41,607 nucleotides of DNA from JAFGJQ01 sp964586145 (GCA_964586145.1 CAZPHH010000040.1:1-41607); one strand, 5' to 3'. Positions 32,159-41,465 are shown, counted from the stretch's first letter. The notes: generated by a model not told the origin, from the sequence alone. Translations and numbers: made by a program.

Positions 32159-33799
32159 CTAGGCCGGTCGGGTCGCGGCCACTTCGTCCTTGATCCGCTT
32201 GACGTGCCCGCGGCCCAGGCCCTTCACCTCGCAGCCCAACTCGAAGTACCGGCGGATCCGGTTGTCGTCCAGGATGCCGAAGCAATCGATGATGCACGCC
32301 GGCCGACCCGTCATTCGCACCACCTCGTCCGGCGAAAGCTCCAGGTACGGCTTGTGACGGACGGCCAAGATCACCGCGTCCGCTCCCTTGAGGACCTCGG
32401 CCAGATCCGGCTGCACCCGCACGTCCTTGAGGCGATCCTGGTTGCGGAAGAAGCGAGCCCAACTGTGTCCGGGCGAGGGGTACGTGTCCTGCGCCTCCAA
32501 CTCCCACCAGTGCTGGACGTATGGATCGTGGACGCGCATCTCGGCCCCCATCTCCGTGAGCTTGCGCACGACCAGCTCGCTGCCGCTGTATCGCGTGTCG
32601 CCGACGTCCTCACGATAGGCCGCCCCGAGCAGGGCGATGCGTGCGGCCGCCACGATCTTGCCCATGTTGCGGAGGGCGTCGCGGGTGAGTTCCGCCACGT
32701 GCAGGGCCCGCGTGTCGTTCACGTTGATCGCCGTCGGTGTGATCTTGAAGATGTCGTCCTCAAAACCCATCAGGTGCCGGTAGGCCCACATGCCCAGGCC
32801 GCCGTCCTTGGGAAGGCAGTACCCGCCGATGCCCGGCCCCGGAAAGATGATGTTGTTGTGTGTCGGGCGGACCTTGATCGCCTGGACAACCTTGATCAGA
32901 TCGACGCCGTTCCGCTCGGCGAACAGGCTCCATTCGTCCAGGAAGGCGAGCATGGTGGCCCGGAAGCTGTTTTCGACGATCTTGGTGGTCTCGCTCTCGA
33001 TCGGCCGGTCGAGCACGGTCAGCGGGAACTGCTCGACGTTGAGCACTTCAGACAGGAATTTCGTGACGCGGCGGCGGCTCTCCTCGTTCACGCCGCTGCA
33101 GACCCGCCAGAAGTCGCGGATGCTGGCGACGTAGTTCCGGCCGGGCATCACGCGCTCGAAACTGTGGGCCAGCAGGGGCTCCGACCCGATCTTCCGTCCC
33201 TCGAACGCCCGCTTGAGGATGGGAAGCGCGACGTATTCCGTCGTCCCCGGCGCCACGGTTGTTTCGATCAGGACCAGGCAATTCGGCGGGATGTGGCGCC
33301 CGATGACCTCGAAGCTCTTCTCCAGGGCGGCCATGTCGGCGTGGCCGGTAACCAGGTTGCCCAAGTCCTTCTTGAGGTAGTCGCATTGGACGTCCACCAC
33401 AGCCACGTCGGCCAGCTTGAGCACCTCGTTCGTGTACGTGGCGATCAGCGTGCCCTTTTCCTTGACGCAGCGCGGGATGATCTGCTCCACCTCCGGATCT
33501 TCCGCCTTCACGGGGGGAACGCCGCGGTTCAGGTAGGCGATCTTCCAGTAGCTGCGCGGGCTCGGGCGCTGCATGCCGATGACAAACTTGCTCGGTTTGC
33601 CGGTCGCCTTGTCGACCGTGTCGGCGACCACGGCGGCCATCACGGCGCCGACGAACCCCACGCCCACCACGACCACGATCTCCAGGCCCTGCTGGCGCTT
33701 CTCGGCCACGACCGTCTGCAGCCGCTCAAATTCCGAGGCATAGTCGGCCTCACTCGGCAGCGGGAACCGTTCACCGTCCGGACTGATCGAGTATTCCAT
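32159..33799 (-). CDS. Nucleotide-sugar dehydrogenase (UDP-glucose/GDP-mannose dehydrogenase family)
   Basis: A 546-residue NAD-dependent 4-electron sugar nucleotide dehydrogenase. The Rossmann motif VVVGVGFVGAVMA starts near residue 43 after an unusual 40-residue leader; central motifs include ETTVAPGTT and ESETTKIVENSFRA, and the catalytic Cys328 sits in GPGIGGYCLPKDGG. The length exceeds the usual 430-450, due to the leader and an insert (about 60-110: RPSPRSYWKIAYLNRG). It oxidises a UDP- or GDP-sugar to the uronate for extracellular polysaccharide; the substrate is not decided by sequence. ATG 33799 has a near-ideal AGGAGG. A TACAAT box at 33897-33902 (minus) lacks a good -35. Confidence 0.9.
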   Translation of the reverse strand: MEYSISPDGERFPLPSEADYASEFERLQTVVAEKRQQGLEIVVVVGVGFVGAVMAAVVADTVDKATGKPSKFVIGMQRPSPRSYWKIAYLNRGVPPVKAEDPEVEQIIPRCVKEKGTLIATYTNEVLKLADVAVVDVQCDYLKKDLGNLVTGHADMAALEKSFEVIGRHIPPNCLVLIETTVAPGTTEYVALPILKRAFEGRKIGSEPLLAHSFERVMPGRNYVASIRDFWRVCSGVNEESRRRVTKFLSEVLNVEQFPLTVLDRPIESETTKIVENSFRATMLAFLDEWSLFAERNGVDLIKVVQAIKVRPTHNNIIFPGPGIGGYCLPKDGGLGMWAYRHLMGFEDDIFKITPTAINVNDTRALHVAELTRDALRNMGKIVAAARIALLGAAYREDVGDTRYSGSELVVRKLTEMGAEMRVHDPYVQHWWELEAQDTYPSPGHSWARFFRNQDRLKDVRVQPDLAEVLKGADAVILAVRHKPYLELSPDEVVRMTGRPACIIDCFGILDDNRIRRYFELGCEVKGLGRGHVKRIKDEVAATRPA

Positions 33800-34167
33800 A
33801 GTGACCTCCTGATGTGTACTGCGGCCCCTGGAACCGAAGCAGGCCGGCTCTCCCCAGACGACCGGGCTCGGGTGCGCCTTGGGGCCGTGTCCAACCATTG
33901 TACCGCGCGACCCTTCGCGGCGTGAGTCGTTTTTTCGAGTCTCTCCCCACGTGCCGCTGCTTCTTGGACAGTGGTCCCTCCTTGCGTGCCGCAGCTCCGT
34001 CTGTGGCGGATGACGTCAGGCGACCGGCGTTTCGCCGGTTGCTGCTGACGGTCGCTGCTTGGTAGAATGGCGGGCAGTTCGGTTCGGACGGTTGCGGCCA
34101 TATCCATGCGTGCCGTGATCCGTTCGCGTTTTGAAGGGCACCGGCTTCGTACGGGGGGCCGACAGGC
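33800..34167. other. Divergent intergenic region
   Basis: About 370 bp without a gene. It carries the leader of the dehydrogenase on the minus strand (with the TACAAT at 33897-33902) and a TTGCTG-N18-TAGAAT pair at 34039-34068 pointing at the small membrane protein on the plus strand. Confidence 0.45.
34039..34068 (+). promoter_or_regulatory. Possible promoter of the small membrane protein gene
   Basis: TTGCTG at 34039-34044, an 18-bp spacer and TAGAAT (5 of 6) at 34063-34068, about 100 bp before the start at 34168. Confidence 0.35.
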
Positions 34168-34575
34168 ATGGAAGACGAAACCCGCCGATTCAAGATCATG
34201 GTCTTTGTGGGCTTGCTCTTTGTGCTGTCCGCCTACAGTTCCTGCCAGGAGATCAAGTACTCGATCTGGGGCAAAACGGCCGAAGCGACCATCTCCAGTA
34301 CCCAGCGAATGAGGATGCGCCGCACCCGAACTGTCCTGGTCGTGCGTTATGAGTTCACCGAAGAGAGCGGGGCCCAGCGTACGGATTCGATGGCCCAACC
34401 TCTGGACTGGCAACCCCCCGCCGATGGCAAGCTTTCGATCGATTACCTGGCCGGCGCCAAGGGCGAGTCGCGTCTCCATGGAGAGTGGAACTTCATCGCA
34501 GTATCATTCTTCCTGGTCATGCTGGGCACGATGGTCTTCTTCGTCGTCAAGACGTTCCGCAGCGCCTACGCGTGA
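34168..34575 (+). CDS. DUF3592-like small membrane protein
   Basis: A 135-residue protein with two membrane segments (about 10-28 and 108-130) flanking a soluble beta-rich part of 75 residues that contains TAEATISS, VVRYEFTEESG and KLSIDYLAGAKGESRL. This layout (TM, small beta domain with a conserved YEF and final G-S/R-L, TM) is that of DUF3592 proteins, whose function is unknown. ATG 34168 is preceded by a G-rich stretch. It is not clearly co-transcribed with the exporter operon 500 bp downstream. Confidence 0.65.
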   Translation: MEDETRRFKIMVFVGLLFVLSAYSSCQEIKYSIWGKTAEATISSTQRMRMRRTRTVLVVRYEFTEESGAQRTDSMAQPLDWQPPADGKLSIDYLAGAKGESRLHGEWNFIAVSFFLVMLGTMVFFVVKTFRSAYA

Positions 34576-35084
34576 CCCTCCAGCTTGCCCGACGATCAGG
34601 CGCGGGTTTCCGAGCCCGGACGAGAGCGCCGGGCGACGTGCTCTTCCGGTTGGTGCAAGGCGTATGACTCGAAGCGGCAGACGAAGTGCTTGCGGAGATT
34701 GCGGCCGGTACTCGGCGGGGTCGGGGCCGTTGGCATCCGCTCGATCGGCTCCAGCGGTGGTCCGCGTCTGTTGGGACGGCAGAGCCGGAGGACGCGGTTC
34801 CCCTCCGAATCGCCCGTGCGGACGCCGATCGATGGAACTCCCGTCCCGGCCCACGCGGTGACGACGCGGTCGGCGAAGGGCCGGGATGGCGGCCTAACCC
34901 CAGTCACGAAAGAAGGTTCGGCGCTTCCCGGGTGCGGCGGCGGCACCGGTCGCTTCGTTCCGGCGGGGGCCGACCCCGGTCCGTCCGGCGTTCGGTTCGG
35001 GGGCTGTTCGCGGTTCGCGATTGCGGCGAGAATTGAACGCGGCGCGGCGGGCCGGTATACGAAGACCCCGTAGAAGCCTGAACC
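34576..35084. other. Noncoding gap before the exporter operon
   Basis: About 510 bp. I see no recognisable gene or RNA; several long open frames are present on both strands but their products are low-complexity, Arg/Pro/Gly-rich and unlike known proteins. A good promoter pair lies at 35033-35061. Confidence 0.5.
35033..35061 (+). promoter_or_regulatory. Promoter of the ABC exporter operon
   Basis: TTGAAC (4 of 6) at 35033-35038, a 17-bp spacer and TATACG (4 of 6) at 35056-35061. Transcription would start near 35068, about 17 nt before the ATG at 35085. Confidence 0.5.
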
Positions 35085-36302
35085 ATGAGCCCGGACAAGA
35101 CCACGCTGGATGCACTGCGAATTGACCGCGCGACGGCGCCGCCCCGGCGGCGGCGGCGCGCCGGGTGGCTTGCGCTCGCGATGATCGTCATCGCGGCGGT
35201 GGCCGGGTTGGGTTGGTGGGTCAGCCGGGATTCCGCGGTCGTCGTCCGCACGGTTGCGGCCCAGGAGGCGACGTCCGGCGGCAACCGCACACTGTTGAAC
35301 GCGTCCGGCTACGTGACGGCGCGACGCGAGGCCACCGTATCTTCGAAGGTCACCGGCAAGGTTGTGGAAGTGCTGGTAGAGGAAGGGATGGACGTTGTGG
35401 CCGATCAGGTGCTGGCCCGGATCGACTCGTCCAACGTGGAGAAGAGCCTTCACCTGGCGAAGGCGCAGCTTGAATCCGCCCGAAAGTCACTCGGCGAGAC
35501 GCAGGCCCACCTCGAGCACTGGGAGCGCGAAGTGCGGCGCATCTCCGGGCTGGTGCAGACGCGTTCGGCCAGTCCGGTGGAGCTGGACCGGGCCGAGACG
35601 GAAGCGAAAGCGCTGAAGGCACGGCTGGCCCGACAGACCGCCGACGTGGAAGTGGTCCAGCGCGAGGTGGCCCTCTGGGAACAGCAACTCGATGACACGG
35701 TCATTCGCGCGCCGTTCGCCGGGATCGTGACGACCAAGAACGCCCAGCCGGGGGAGATGATCTCCCCCATGTCGGTGGGTGGCTTCACCCGCACCGGCAT
35801 CTGCACGATCGTGGACATGAGCTCGCTCGAGATCGAAGTGGACGTGAGTGAGAGCTACATCAACCGCGTCGAGGCGGGCCAGCCGGTGGTGGCCACGCTC
35901 GATTCCTATCCCGACTGGCGCATCCCGGCCCGGGTCATCGCCATCATCCCCACCGCCGACCGGCAGAAGGCCACGGTGAAGGTGCGGGTGGGGTTCGAGA
36001 AGCCCGACCCGCGCGTTCTCCCCGACATGAGCGTGAAGGTGGCGTTTCAGAGCGCCGGGGAGGAACCAACCGCGGTCCGGCAGAGCCTGACCCTTCCCAG
36101 GGCCGCCGTCCGCCGGGACCAGGGGCAGGACATCGTCTGGATCGTCCGCGACGGCCGCGTTGAGCGGCGGGCGGTGACTGTGGGTGAGACAGCCGGAAAC
36201 CAGGTGACCATCTCCACCGGTGTGCGGGGCGGGGAGCGGGTGATCGTGGACGGCCCCGATCCTCTGTCAGAGGGCATGCGAGCGAAGGAGGGCACGCCGT
36301 GA
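35085..36302 (+). CDS. Periplasmic adaptor (HlyD/MacA-type membrane fusion protein)
   Basis: A 405-residue protein with a basic N-terminus (a PPRRRRRAG run), one membrane anchor (about 27-46), a barrel/lipoyl half-motif (GKVVEVLVEEGMDVVADQVLARID at about 85-108), a coiled-coil hairpin (about 110-195) and the second half-motif DDTVIRAPFAGIVTTKNAQPGEMI, then a beta-barrel and membrane-proximal domain. This is the adaptor of a MacAB-type exporter, linking the inner-membrane pump with the outer membrane. The next gene starts in a GTGA overlap. The ribosome-binding site of ATG 35085 is weak. Confidence 0.92.
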   Translation: MSPDKTTLDALRIDRATAPPRRRRRAGWLALAMIVIAAVAGLGWWVSRDSAVVVRTVAAQEATSGGNRTLLNASGYVTARREATVSSKVTGKVVEVLVEEGMDVVADQVLARIDSSNVEKSLHLAKAQLESARKSLGETQAHLEHWEREVRRISGLVQTRSASPVELDRAETEAKALKARLARQTADVEVVQREVALWEQQLDDTVIRAPFAGIVTTKNAQPGEMISPMSVGGFTRTGICTIVDMSSLEIEVDVSESYINRVEAGQPVVATLDSYPDWRIPARVIAIIPTADRQKATVKVRVGFEKPDPRVLPDMSVKVAFQSAGEEPTAVRQSLTLPRAAVRRDQGQDIVWIVRDGRVERRAVTVGETAGNQVTISTGVRGGERVIVDGPDPLSEGMRAKEGTP

Positions 36303-36997
36303 CCAACGGCAACGACGTTCTGGTTCACGTGGACAACGTGGCACGGACTTTCCGGCGCGGATCGGAGGAGATCCATGTTCTGGCCGGCCTGAATCTCCAG
36401 GTGCGCAACGGCGAGTTCCTGGCCCTGATGGGCCCGTCCGGCTCCGGCAAGACGACGCTGTTGAACCTGATCGGCGGCCTGGACCGCGTGACCAGCGGGT
36501 CCATCACGGTCGGCAACGACCGGGTCGACCGGATGTCCAGCCGGCAGCTTCCCGCCTGGCGGGCGCGGCACGTGGGCTTCGTGTTCCAGTTCTACAACCT
36601 GCTTCCCGTGCTTACGGCGGAGCGCAACGTGGAGCTGCCGCTGCTGCTGACGCACCTACCCAAGGCGGACCGGCGCAAGCACGTGGCCGCCGCCCTGGAA
36701 ATCGTGGGGCTGACCCACCGGGCCCGTCACTATCCGTCCACGCTGTCGGGCGGGGAACAGCAGCGCACCGGCCTGGCCCGGGCCATCGTTACGGACCCCA
36801 CGATTCTGCTCTGCGACGAGCCCACCGGCGACCTGGACCGCAAATCCGGCGATGAAATCCTGGACCTGCTGCAGGCCCTCAACCGCGAGCACGGCAAGAC
36901 GATCGTGATGGTCACGCACGATCCGCACGCGTCCGCCCGGGCCACGCGGACCGTGCACCTCGACAAGGGCCGGCTCTTCGAGGAGAAGCCGGAATGA
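36299..36997 (+). CDS. ABC transporter ATPase (MacB/LolD-type)
   Basis: A 232-residue ATPase. Walker A GPSGSGKTT is at 45-53, the Q-loop lies in FVFQFYNLLP, the signature LSGGEQQR and Walker B ILLCDEPTGDLD follow, and the switch histidine is in MVTHDPH. Sequence type is that of the MacB/LolD/FtsE group that powers FtsX-like permeases. It starts at GTG 36299, overlapping the adaptor stop by 4 bp, with GGAGG 7 nt upstream, and ends in an ATGA overlap with the first permease. Confidence 0.95.
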   Translation: MTNGNDVLVHVDNVARTFRRGSEEIHVLAGLNLQVRNGEFLALMGPSGSGKTTLLNLIGGLDRVTSGSITVGNDRVDRMSSRQLPAWRARHVGFVFQFYNLLPVLTAERNVELPLLLTHLPKADRRKHVAAALEIVGLTHRARHYPSTLSGGEQQRTGLARAIVTDPTILLCDEPTGDLDRKSGDEILDLLQALNREHGKTIVMVTHDPHASARATRTVHLDKGRLFEEKPE

Positions 36998-38154
36998 CGT
37001 ACCTCTCGCTGGTCTGGAGCAATCTGAAGCGCCGCAAGCTGCGCACCTCGCTCACCGTGCTATCGATCTGCGTGGCGTTTGCCCTGTTCGGCCTGCTGTG
37101 CGCCCTGAAGCAAGCGTTCACGGCCGGCATCGAGATGGCCGGCGCGGACCGACTGGTCGTACGTCACAAAGTGTCACTGATTATGCTGCTTCCGGTGACG
37201 TACGGGCCGCGCATGGAGGAGGTCCCCGGCGTGGACCGCACCGTACACTTCACCTGGTTCAACGGCATCTACCAGAACGAGCCGAAGAACTTCTTCGGCA
37301 GCTTCCCCACCGACCCGGGGCCGTTCCTGGAGATGTTCTCGGAGTACCTGGTCCCTCCGGACCAGCGGCAGGCCTGGCTGGAGACGCGCACCGGCGCGTT
37401 GGTCGGGCGCACCCTGGCCGATCGGTTCGGGTGGAAGATCGGCGACCGGGTGCCGCTCACCTCGCCCATCTGGCCCCGGGAAGGAGGAGACAGTGCCTGG
37501 ACGTTCGACATCGTGGGCATCTACGACGGCGCCAGGAAGAGCGTTGACACCTCCGGGTTCTTCTTTCGGTACGATTATTTCGACGAGGCGCGTTCGTACG
37601 GGAAGGGAGAGGTCGGCTGGTACATGGTCCGCGTGCATGATCCGGAGCGTGCGGTGGATGTGGCCAAGGCGATCGATGAGGAGTTCGCCAACTCCCCCTA
37701 CGAAACCAAGGCCGAGCCGGAGGGCGCGTTCGCCCAGGGGTTCATTCAGCAGATCGGCAGCATCGGCACCATCCTGATCGCGATTCTCAGCGCCGTGTTT
37801 TTCACGATCCTGCTCGTGGCCGGCAACACGATGGCCCAGGCCGTGCGAGAGCGCTCGGAGGAACTGGGCGTGCTCAAGGCGCTGGGCTTCAGCGACAACC
37901 TCGTGCTGGGACTGGTGCTGGCCGAGTCGTGCCTGATCGCCGCCGTCGGTGGTCTCGTCGGGCTGGGGCTGGCCTGGCTGGTGGCCGGCTATGGCAACCC
38001 CGTGCCGACGATGCTGCCGATGTTCTCCCTGCCGCACCGCGATCTGATGATCGGTGCGGCCATTGTGCTGGCTTTGGGCCTGGCGGCGGGGATTCTGCCG
38101 GCGTTGCAGGCGAGGCGGCTTCAGATCGCCATCGCCTTGAGGAGACACGCGTGA
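36994..38154 (+). CDS. FtsX/MacB-like ABC permease, first of two
   Basis: A 386-residue permease with one N-terminal membrane helix (about 18-38), a large extracytoplasmic domain (about 45-255) and three C-terminal helices (about 260-285, 305-335 and 350-375). The start LVWSNLKRRKLRTSLTVLSICVAFALF and the ERSEELGVLKALGFSDNLVL motif are typical of the FtsX-like fold. Together with the next gene it should form a heterodimeric pump. Starts at ATG 36994 in a 4-bp overlap. Confidence 0.92.
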   Translation: MTYLSLVWSNLKRRKLRTSLTVLSICVAFALFGLLCALKQAFTAGIEMAGADRLVVRHKVSLIMLLPVTYGPRMEEVPGVDRTVHFTWFNGIYQNEPKNFFGSFPTDPGPFLEMFSEYLVPPDQRQAWLETRTGALVGRTLADRFGWKIGDRVPLTSPIWPREGGDSAWTFDIVGIYDGARKSVDTSGFFFRYDYFDEARSYGKGEVGWYMVRVHDPERAVDVAKAIDEEFANSPYETKAEPEGAFAQGFIQQIGSIGTILIAILSAVFFTILLVAGNTMAQAVRERSEELGVLKALGFSDNLVLGLVLAESCLIAAVGGLVGLGLAWLVAGYGNPVPTMLPMFSLPHRDLMIGAAIVLALGLAAGILPALQARRLQIAIALRRHA

Positions 38155-39341
38155 TCCACTGGCTGTCCCAGGTCGGTTCGGTGACGTGGTTCAACGTACG
38201 CACGATTCCCCAGCGCAAAGGGGCTGCCGTCACGGCGGCGGTGGGCATCGCGGGCGTGGTTGCCGTGCTGGTGGGCGTGCTCTCCATCGCCGAGGGCTTT
38301 CGCGCCGCGATGGCCGTCTCGGGGCCGGCGGATTTGGCCATCGTGCTGCGCAGCGGCGCGGACAGCGAGATGACCAGCGGCCTGTCCCGCGAAGAGACGC
38401 GGCTGATCGCCGACGCCCCCGGCGTGGCCCGCACGCCGGACGGGCCGCTCGCATCGGCCGAGCTGTTCGTGATCATCAATCTCCTGAAGCGCTCCACCGG
38501 CACCGATGCGAATGTGCCGCTCCGCGGCGTCGGAAGCATGGGCGCCCAGGTGCGCGGGGACATCCGGATCCTGGAGGGGCGGCGGTTCGAGCCGGGCCGC
38601 AACGAGGTGATGGTCGGCGTCGGCGCGGCCCGGGCCTTCGCCGGCCTGGACCTGAACGAACGGATCACCATTGGCCGGAATGAGTGGGAGGTCGTGGGCG
38701 TGTTCGCCGGCGGCGGCGGTGCGGCCGAGTCGGAAATCTGGACGGATGCCGCCGTGCTGCAGCCTGCCTACCACCGCGGCAGTTCGTTTCAGTCGGTGTA
38801 CGCGAAGCTCACCTCGCCGGACGCGTTCCAGGAGTTCAAAGACGCGCTGACTGCGAATCCGCAGTTGAAGGTCAAGGTTCTGCGCCTCCGCGACTACCTT
38901 GCCGACCAGTCCAGCATGCTGACGACGTTCATTCAGACCATCGGTGTGCTCATCGCGGCGATGATGGCCCTGGGCGCGCTGTTCGCCGCCCTGAACACCA
39001 TGTACAGCGCGGTCGCGGCCCGCACCCGTGAGATCGCCACCTTGCGGGCCCTGGGCTTTGGCTCCAGCCCGGTCATCCTCTCTGTTCTGGCCGAGTCGCT
39101 CGTCCTGGCCCTGATCGGCGGCGCCGCCGGCGCGGCGCTGGCGTACTTCGCCTTCGACGGCTTCAAAGCCTCGACCATCAACTGGCAGACCTTCAGCCAG
39201 ATCGCGTTCGCTTTTGCCGTCACGCCCCGGCTTCTGGCCTATGCCATCCTCTGGGCCGCGGCCATCGGACTGCTTGGCGGTCTCTTCCCGGCCATCCGCG
39301 CCGCCCGCCTCCCCGTCGCCGTCGCACTGCGGGAAACATAG
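38151..39341 (+). CDS. FtsX/MacB-like ABC permease, second of two
   Basis: A 396-residue permease with the same plan as the preceding one: N-terminal helix (about 22-45), extracytoplasmic domain (about 50-265), three helices (about 268-295, 315-345 and 360-385), and the family motif ARTREIATLRALGFGSSPV. It begins at GTG 38151 in a GTGA overlap, with AGGAG 7 nt upstream. A longer frame to 37929 overlaps the first permease and lacks similarity. Substrate unknown; MacAB-type systems export peptides, lipoproteins, siderophores or glycolipids. Confidence 0.92.
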   Translation: MIHWLSQVGSVTWFNVRTIPQRKGAAVTAAVGIAGVVAVLVGVLSIAEGFRAAMAVSGPADLAIVLRSGADSEMTSGLSREETRLIADAPGVARTPDGPLASAELFVIINLLKRSTGTDANVPLRGVGSMGAQVRGDIRILEGRRFEPGRNEVMVGVGAARAFAGLDLNERITIGRNEWEVVGVFAGGGGAAESEIWTDAAVLQPAYHRGSSFQSVYAKLTSPDAFQEFKDALTANPQLKVKVLRLRDYLADQSSMLTTFIQTIGVLIAAMMALGALFAALNTMYSAVAARTREIATLRALGFGSSPVILSVLAESLVLALIGGAAGAALAYFAFDGFKASTINWQTFSQIAFAFAVTPRLLAYAILWAAAIGLLGGLFPAIRAARLPVAVALRET

Positions 39342-39363
39342 CCCGAGACCAGCCCGGAATACC

Positions 39364-40563
39364 CTATTGCCCCTGCAGCAGGTGTGCGTTGCAGCGCACG
39401 GCGTCGATCGCGGCGCCGATGGCCGGGGCCTCGCGAAGCTTCGACGCCACCACGATGCCCGGCCGGACCGTATCCCCCGCCAGGTAGTGCTTGCGCAGCT
39501 CCGCGTCGTCGGAGTTCAGGATCAGCCGGGTCAGGCAGCGGTCCAGCTTCTTCTTGAACGCGTCGGCAAACTGCGGCTCGTCGTACATGTTGCCCACGCG
39601 CTGACCGATCACGATTCGATCCAGCAACGTGCCGCGGTACGGATGGTCCCCGCGCAGCTCCAGGTACGCCTGCCCGCGATGCGGCACGTCGGCCCGGCCG
39701 TTCTTGATGGTATTGACCCGCTCGAAGATCAACTCGGCCAGGACCAGTGACGCGCCCTCCAGCACCGATTCGGCCAGCACGTCCCCCCGGAGGGCTTCCG
39801 CTTCCGGATAGCGCTCTTCCTTGGCGAGGGTGGCCATGCTGATGCCCAGCAGATTCGCATAGGCGGTGCTGAGACCCAGGGCGGAGGCCAGCTTCTCGAA
39901 CGTCGGGCCCAGGCACGACGGGATCTGCCATGCCTTTTGGATCCATGGCTTGGCCTCGTCAAACGGGACGAGTTGGCCGCGAAGCTTCATGGCGTCTGCG
40001 ATGCCGGTGCCGCCGCCGAGGTAGTAGGCGTTCTGGACGTCGCGGAACAGTCCGTCGGCCGCATATTCCTCGCCCATGCCGCAGTAGTCCGCATCACTGC
40101 CCAGCCGGGAGACGGGGGCCACCAGCGTGATGCCGGCGCTCTCCAGGGCTTCGTCCAGATCGTCCAGGTAGTCCGGGATGCGAGGCCCGTTGTTGATCAC
40201 CGCGATGCCCCGCCCATCGGGGGTCTTGAGGCCGGGCATGCCCATGCCGATCAGCACGCGTTCGGCGCCGGCTTGCCGGGCGACCTCCACGATGGTCTGG
40301 GCCGTGGCTTCCACGTAACGGCGGCCCTGTTCTTTCTCGGCGGGCGTGAGGTCGGGGTCGCCTCTCTGCTTGAGCTGCTCGGCCACGTCCACGGGCCGGA
40401 ACCCGACCACCCGCTCATACTTGCGGGACGCGCTGGTCTCGCCCAGGCGGAAGAGGGGGGCGCTGGGCGGACCCTCCAGGCGCACCAGGTGGGTTTTGAC
40501 CTCCGTCGCCCCGCCGTCGATCCCGACCAGGGCATAGGGACCTGCTGCGTGAATGCTGGACAT
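39364..40563 (-). CDS. ROK-like sugar kinase (ASKHA fold)
   Basis: A 399-residue protein of the actin/hexokinase superfamily. The phosphate-1 motif is ALVGIDGGATEVKTHLV (about 10-26), followed by GMGMPGLKTPDGRG, the acidic SDADYCGMGEE segment and the second phosphate motif YYLGGGTGIAD, and a C-terminal GVA-like IVVASKLREAPAIGAA. The family includes glucokinases, N-acetylglucosamine kinases and transcriptional ROK repressors; no DNA-binding domain is present, so an enzyme is likely. Substrate not determined. ATG 40563 has AAAGGTCTC nearby. It converges with the exporter operon (22 bp between stops). Confidence 0.75.
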   Translation of the reverse strand: MSSIHAAGPYALVGIDGGATEVKTHLVRLEGPPSAPLFRLGETSASRKYERVVGFRPVDVAEQLKQRGDPDLTPAEKEQGRRYVEATAQTIVEVARQAGAERVLIGMGMPGLKTPDGRGIAVINNGPRIPDYLDDLDEALESAGITLVAPVSRLGSDADYCGMGEEYAADGLFRDVQNAYYLGGGTGIADAMKLRGQLVPFDEAKPWIQKAWQIPSCLGPTFEKLASALGLSTAYANLLGISMATLAKEERYPEAEALRGDVLAESVLEGASLVLAELIFERVNTIKNGRADVPHRGQAYLELRGDHPYRGTLLDRIVIGQRVGNMYDEPQFADAFKKKLDRCLTRLILNSDDAELRKHYLAGDTVRPGIVVASKLREAPAIGAAIDAVRCNAHLLQGQ

Positions 40564-41060
40564 GAGACCTTTCTCCTCGGCGATTCGCCCGGCGGGTGGC
40601 CCGACCTCGCGCGGCGGGGTCGGTCACGCGGGCGGCAGGATCACCATCTTGCGGGAGAGGCGGCGCCGCCCAGCCACTCCCCCGCACGTAGTGAGGGATT
40701 ACACGCGATTGTCGAGCCATGTCAAGGCATGGCGCGGGCGCGAAACCGGCATCGCGCCAGGTACGAATCGCGGCCTCTTGTCTGGGTTCTGTGGAATTGC
40801 CGCAGGCGAGTTCGGGGCGCCATGCAGTACCGCACGGTGCCCAGGGTTTCGTCAGCTTGGCGTTGATGTCGGCCACCGCGTCGGATCCCGTGCCACACCC
40901 GGTCCACTTGATGTGCCGTCCGCAGCGAACCCGCGACTTGAGGAACCGTATGCGCGAGTCGCGCAGCCCGGCGTGCCGGGAGGTCTGTTGGGGCCCCGGG
41001 GCGGGCAACCGCTCTGGGCCACCCGGCCGTTTAGCTTCCTTATTCTCGCTCTTTCTCCTC

Positions 41061-41078
41061 CGCCCCCATCCGGGGGCG
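41061..41078 (+). repeat. CGCCCCC-ATCC-GGGGGCG palindrome
   Basis: Seven-base stem with an ATCC loop, followed by GGGATAGGGGTGGGGAGGG. It resembles a widespread intergenic palindrome type in many bacterial genomes. Confidence 0.6.
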
Positions 41079-41202
41079 GGATAGGGGTGGGGAGGGCACC
41101 TTCATCCACGGGTTCCGTCCTGATTGTCATCGGGACTCCACCCGTGGCCACCCGCCTCGACCCCGCCGGGGTCGGATTCCATTCGCAGCGCGATGAAGTC
41201 CC

Positions 41203-41221
41203 ACGTTCATGAATGGAACGT
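41203..41221 (+). repeat. ACGTTC-ATGAATG-GAACGT palindrome
   Basis: A six-base stem with a seven-base loop at the left of the hairpin-rich island. Confidence 0.5.
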
Positions 41222-41285
41222 CGAGTCGCCGAGCGTGATGCCACTGCTTCTTGAGCAGCGCCCATTCTCCGCCTTCCCCGCATGA

Positions 41286-41330
41286 GGGCCGTAGGCCCGC
41301 CCGAGACCAGCCCGCCGTTTCAACGGCGGG
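41286..41330 (+). repeat. GGGCC-GTA-GGCCC and CCCGCCG-TTTCAA-CGGCGGG palindromes
   Basis: The first is at 41286-41298 and the second at 41311-41330, where the stem is seven bases and the loop is TTTCAA. Confidence 0.65.
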
Positions 41331-41388
41331 TTCGTGTCGCCCCCTCCGAACCCCCCGGTTCCCTCACCCCTCGGTTTCTGCTTTTTTT

Positions 41389-41410
41389 GCGTTTTTGCGT
41401 TTTTGCGTTT
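41389..41410 (+). repeat. GCGTTTTT tandem run
   Basis: Two full copies (41389-41396 and 41397-41404) and a partial third, preceded by seven T residues. Confidence 0.7.
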
Positions 41411-41428
41411 CTCCCGTCCCTCCGCCCC

Positions 41429-41462
41429 AGGCCCGTTCACGGGCCTTCCCCGCCTCGGCGGG
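41429..41462 (+). repeat. AGGCCCG-TTCA-CGGGCCT and CCCGC-CTCG-GCGGG palindromes
   Basis: Located at 41429-41446 and 41449-41462. The CTCG loop also occurs in hairpin 2 of copy A at 21651-21654. Confidence 0.65.
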
Positions 41463-41465
41463 CTT

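Noticed and set aside
34596..35453. Long minus-strand frame overlapping the adaptor gene
   Set aside because: Antisense to the well-supported HlyD-like gene; Pro/Arg/Gly-rich shadow.
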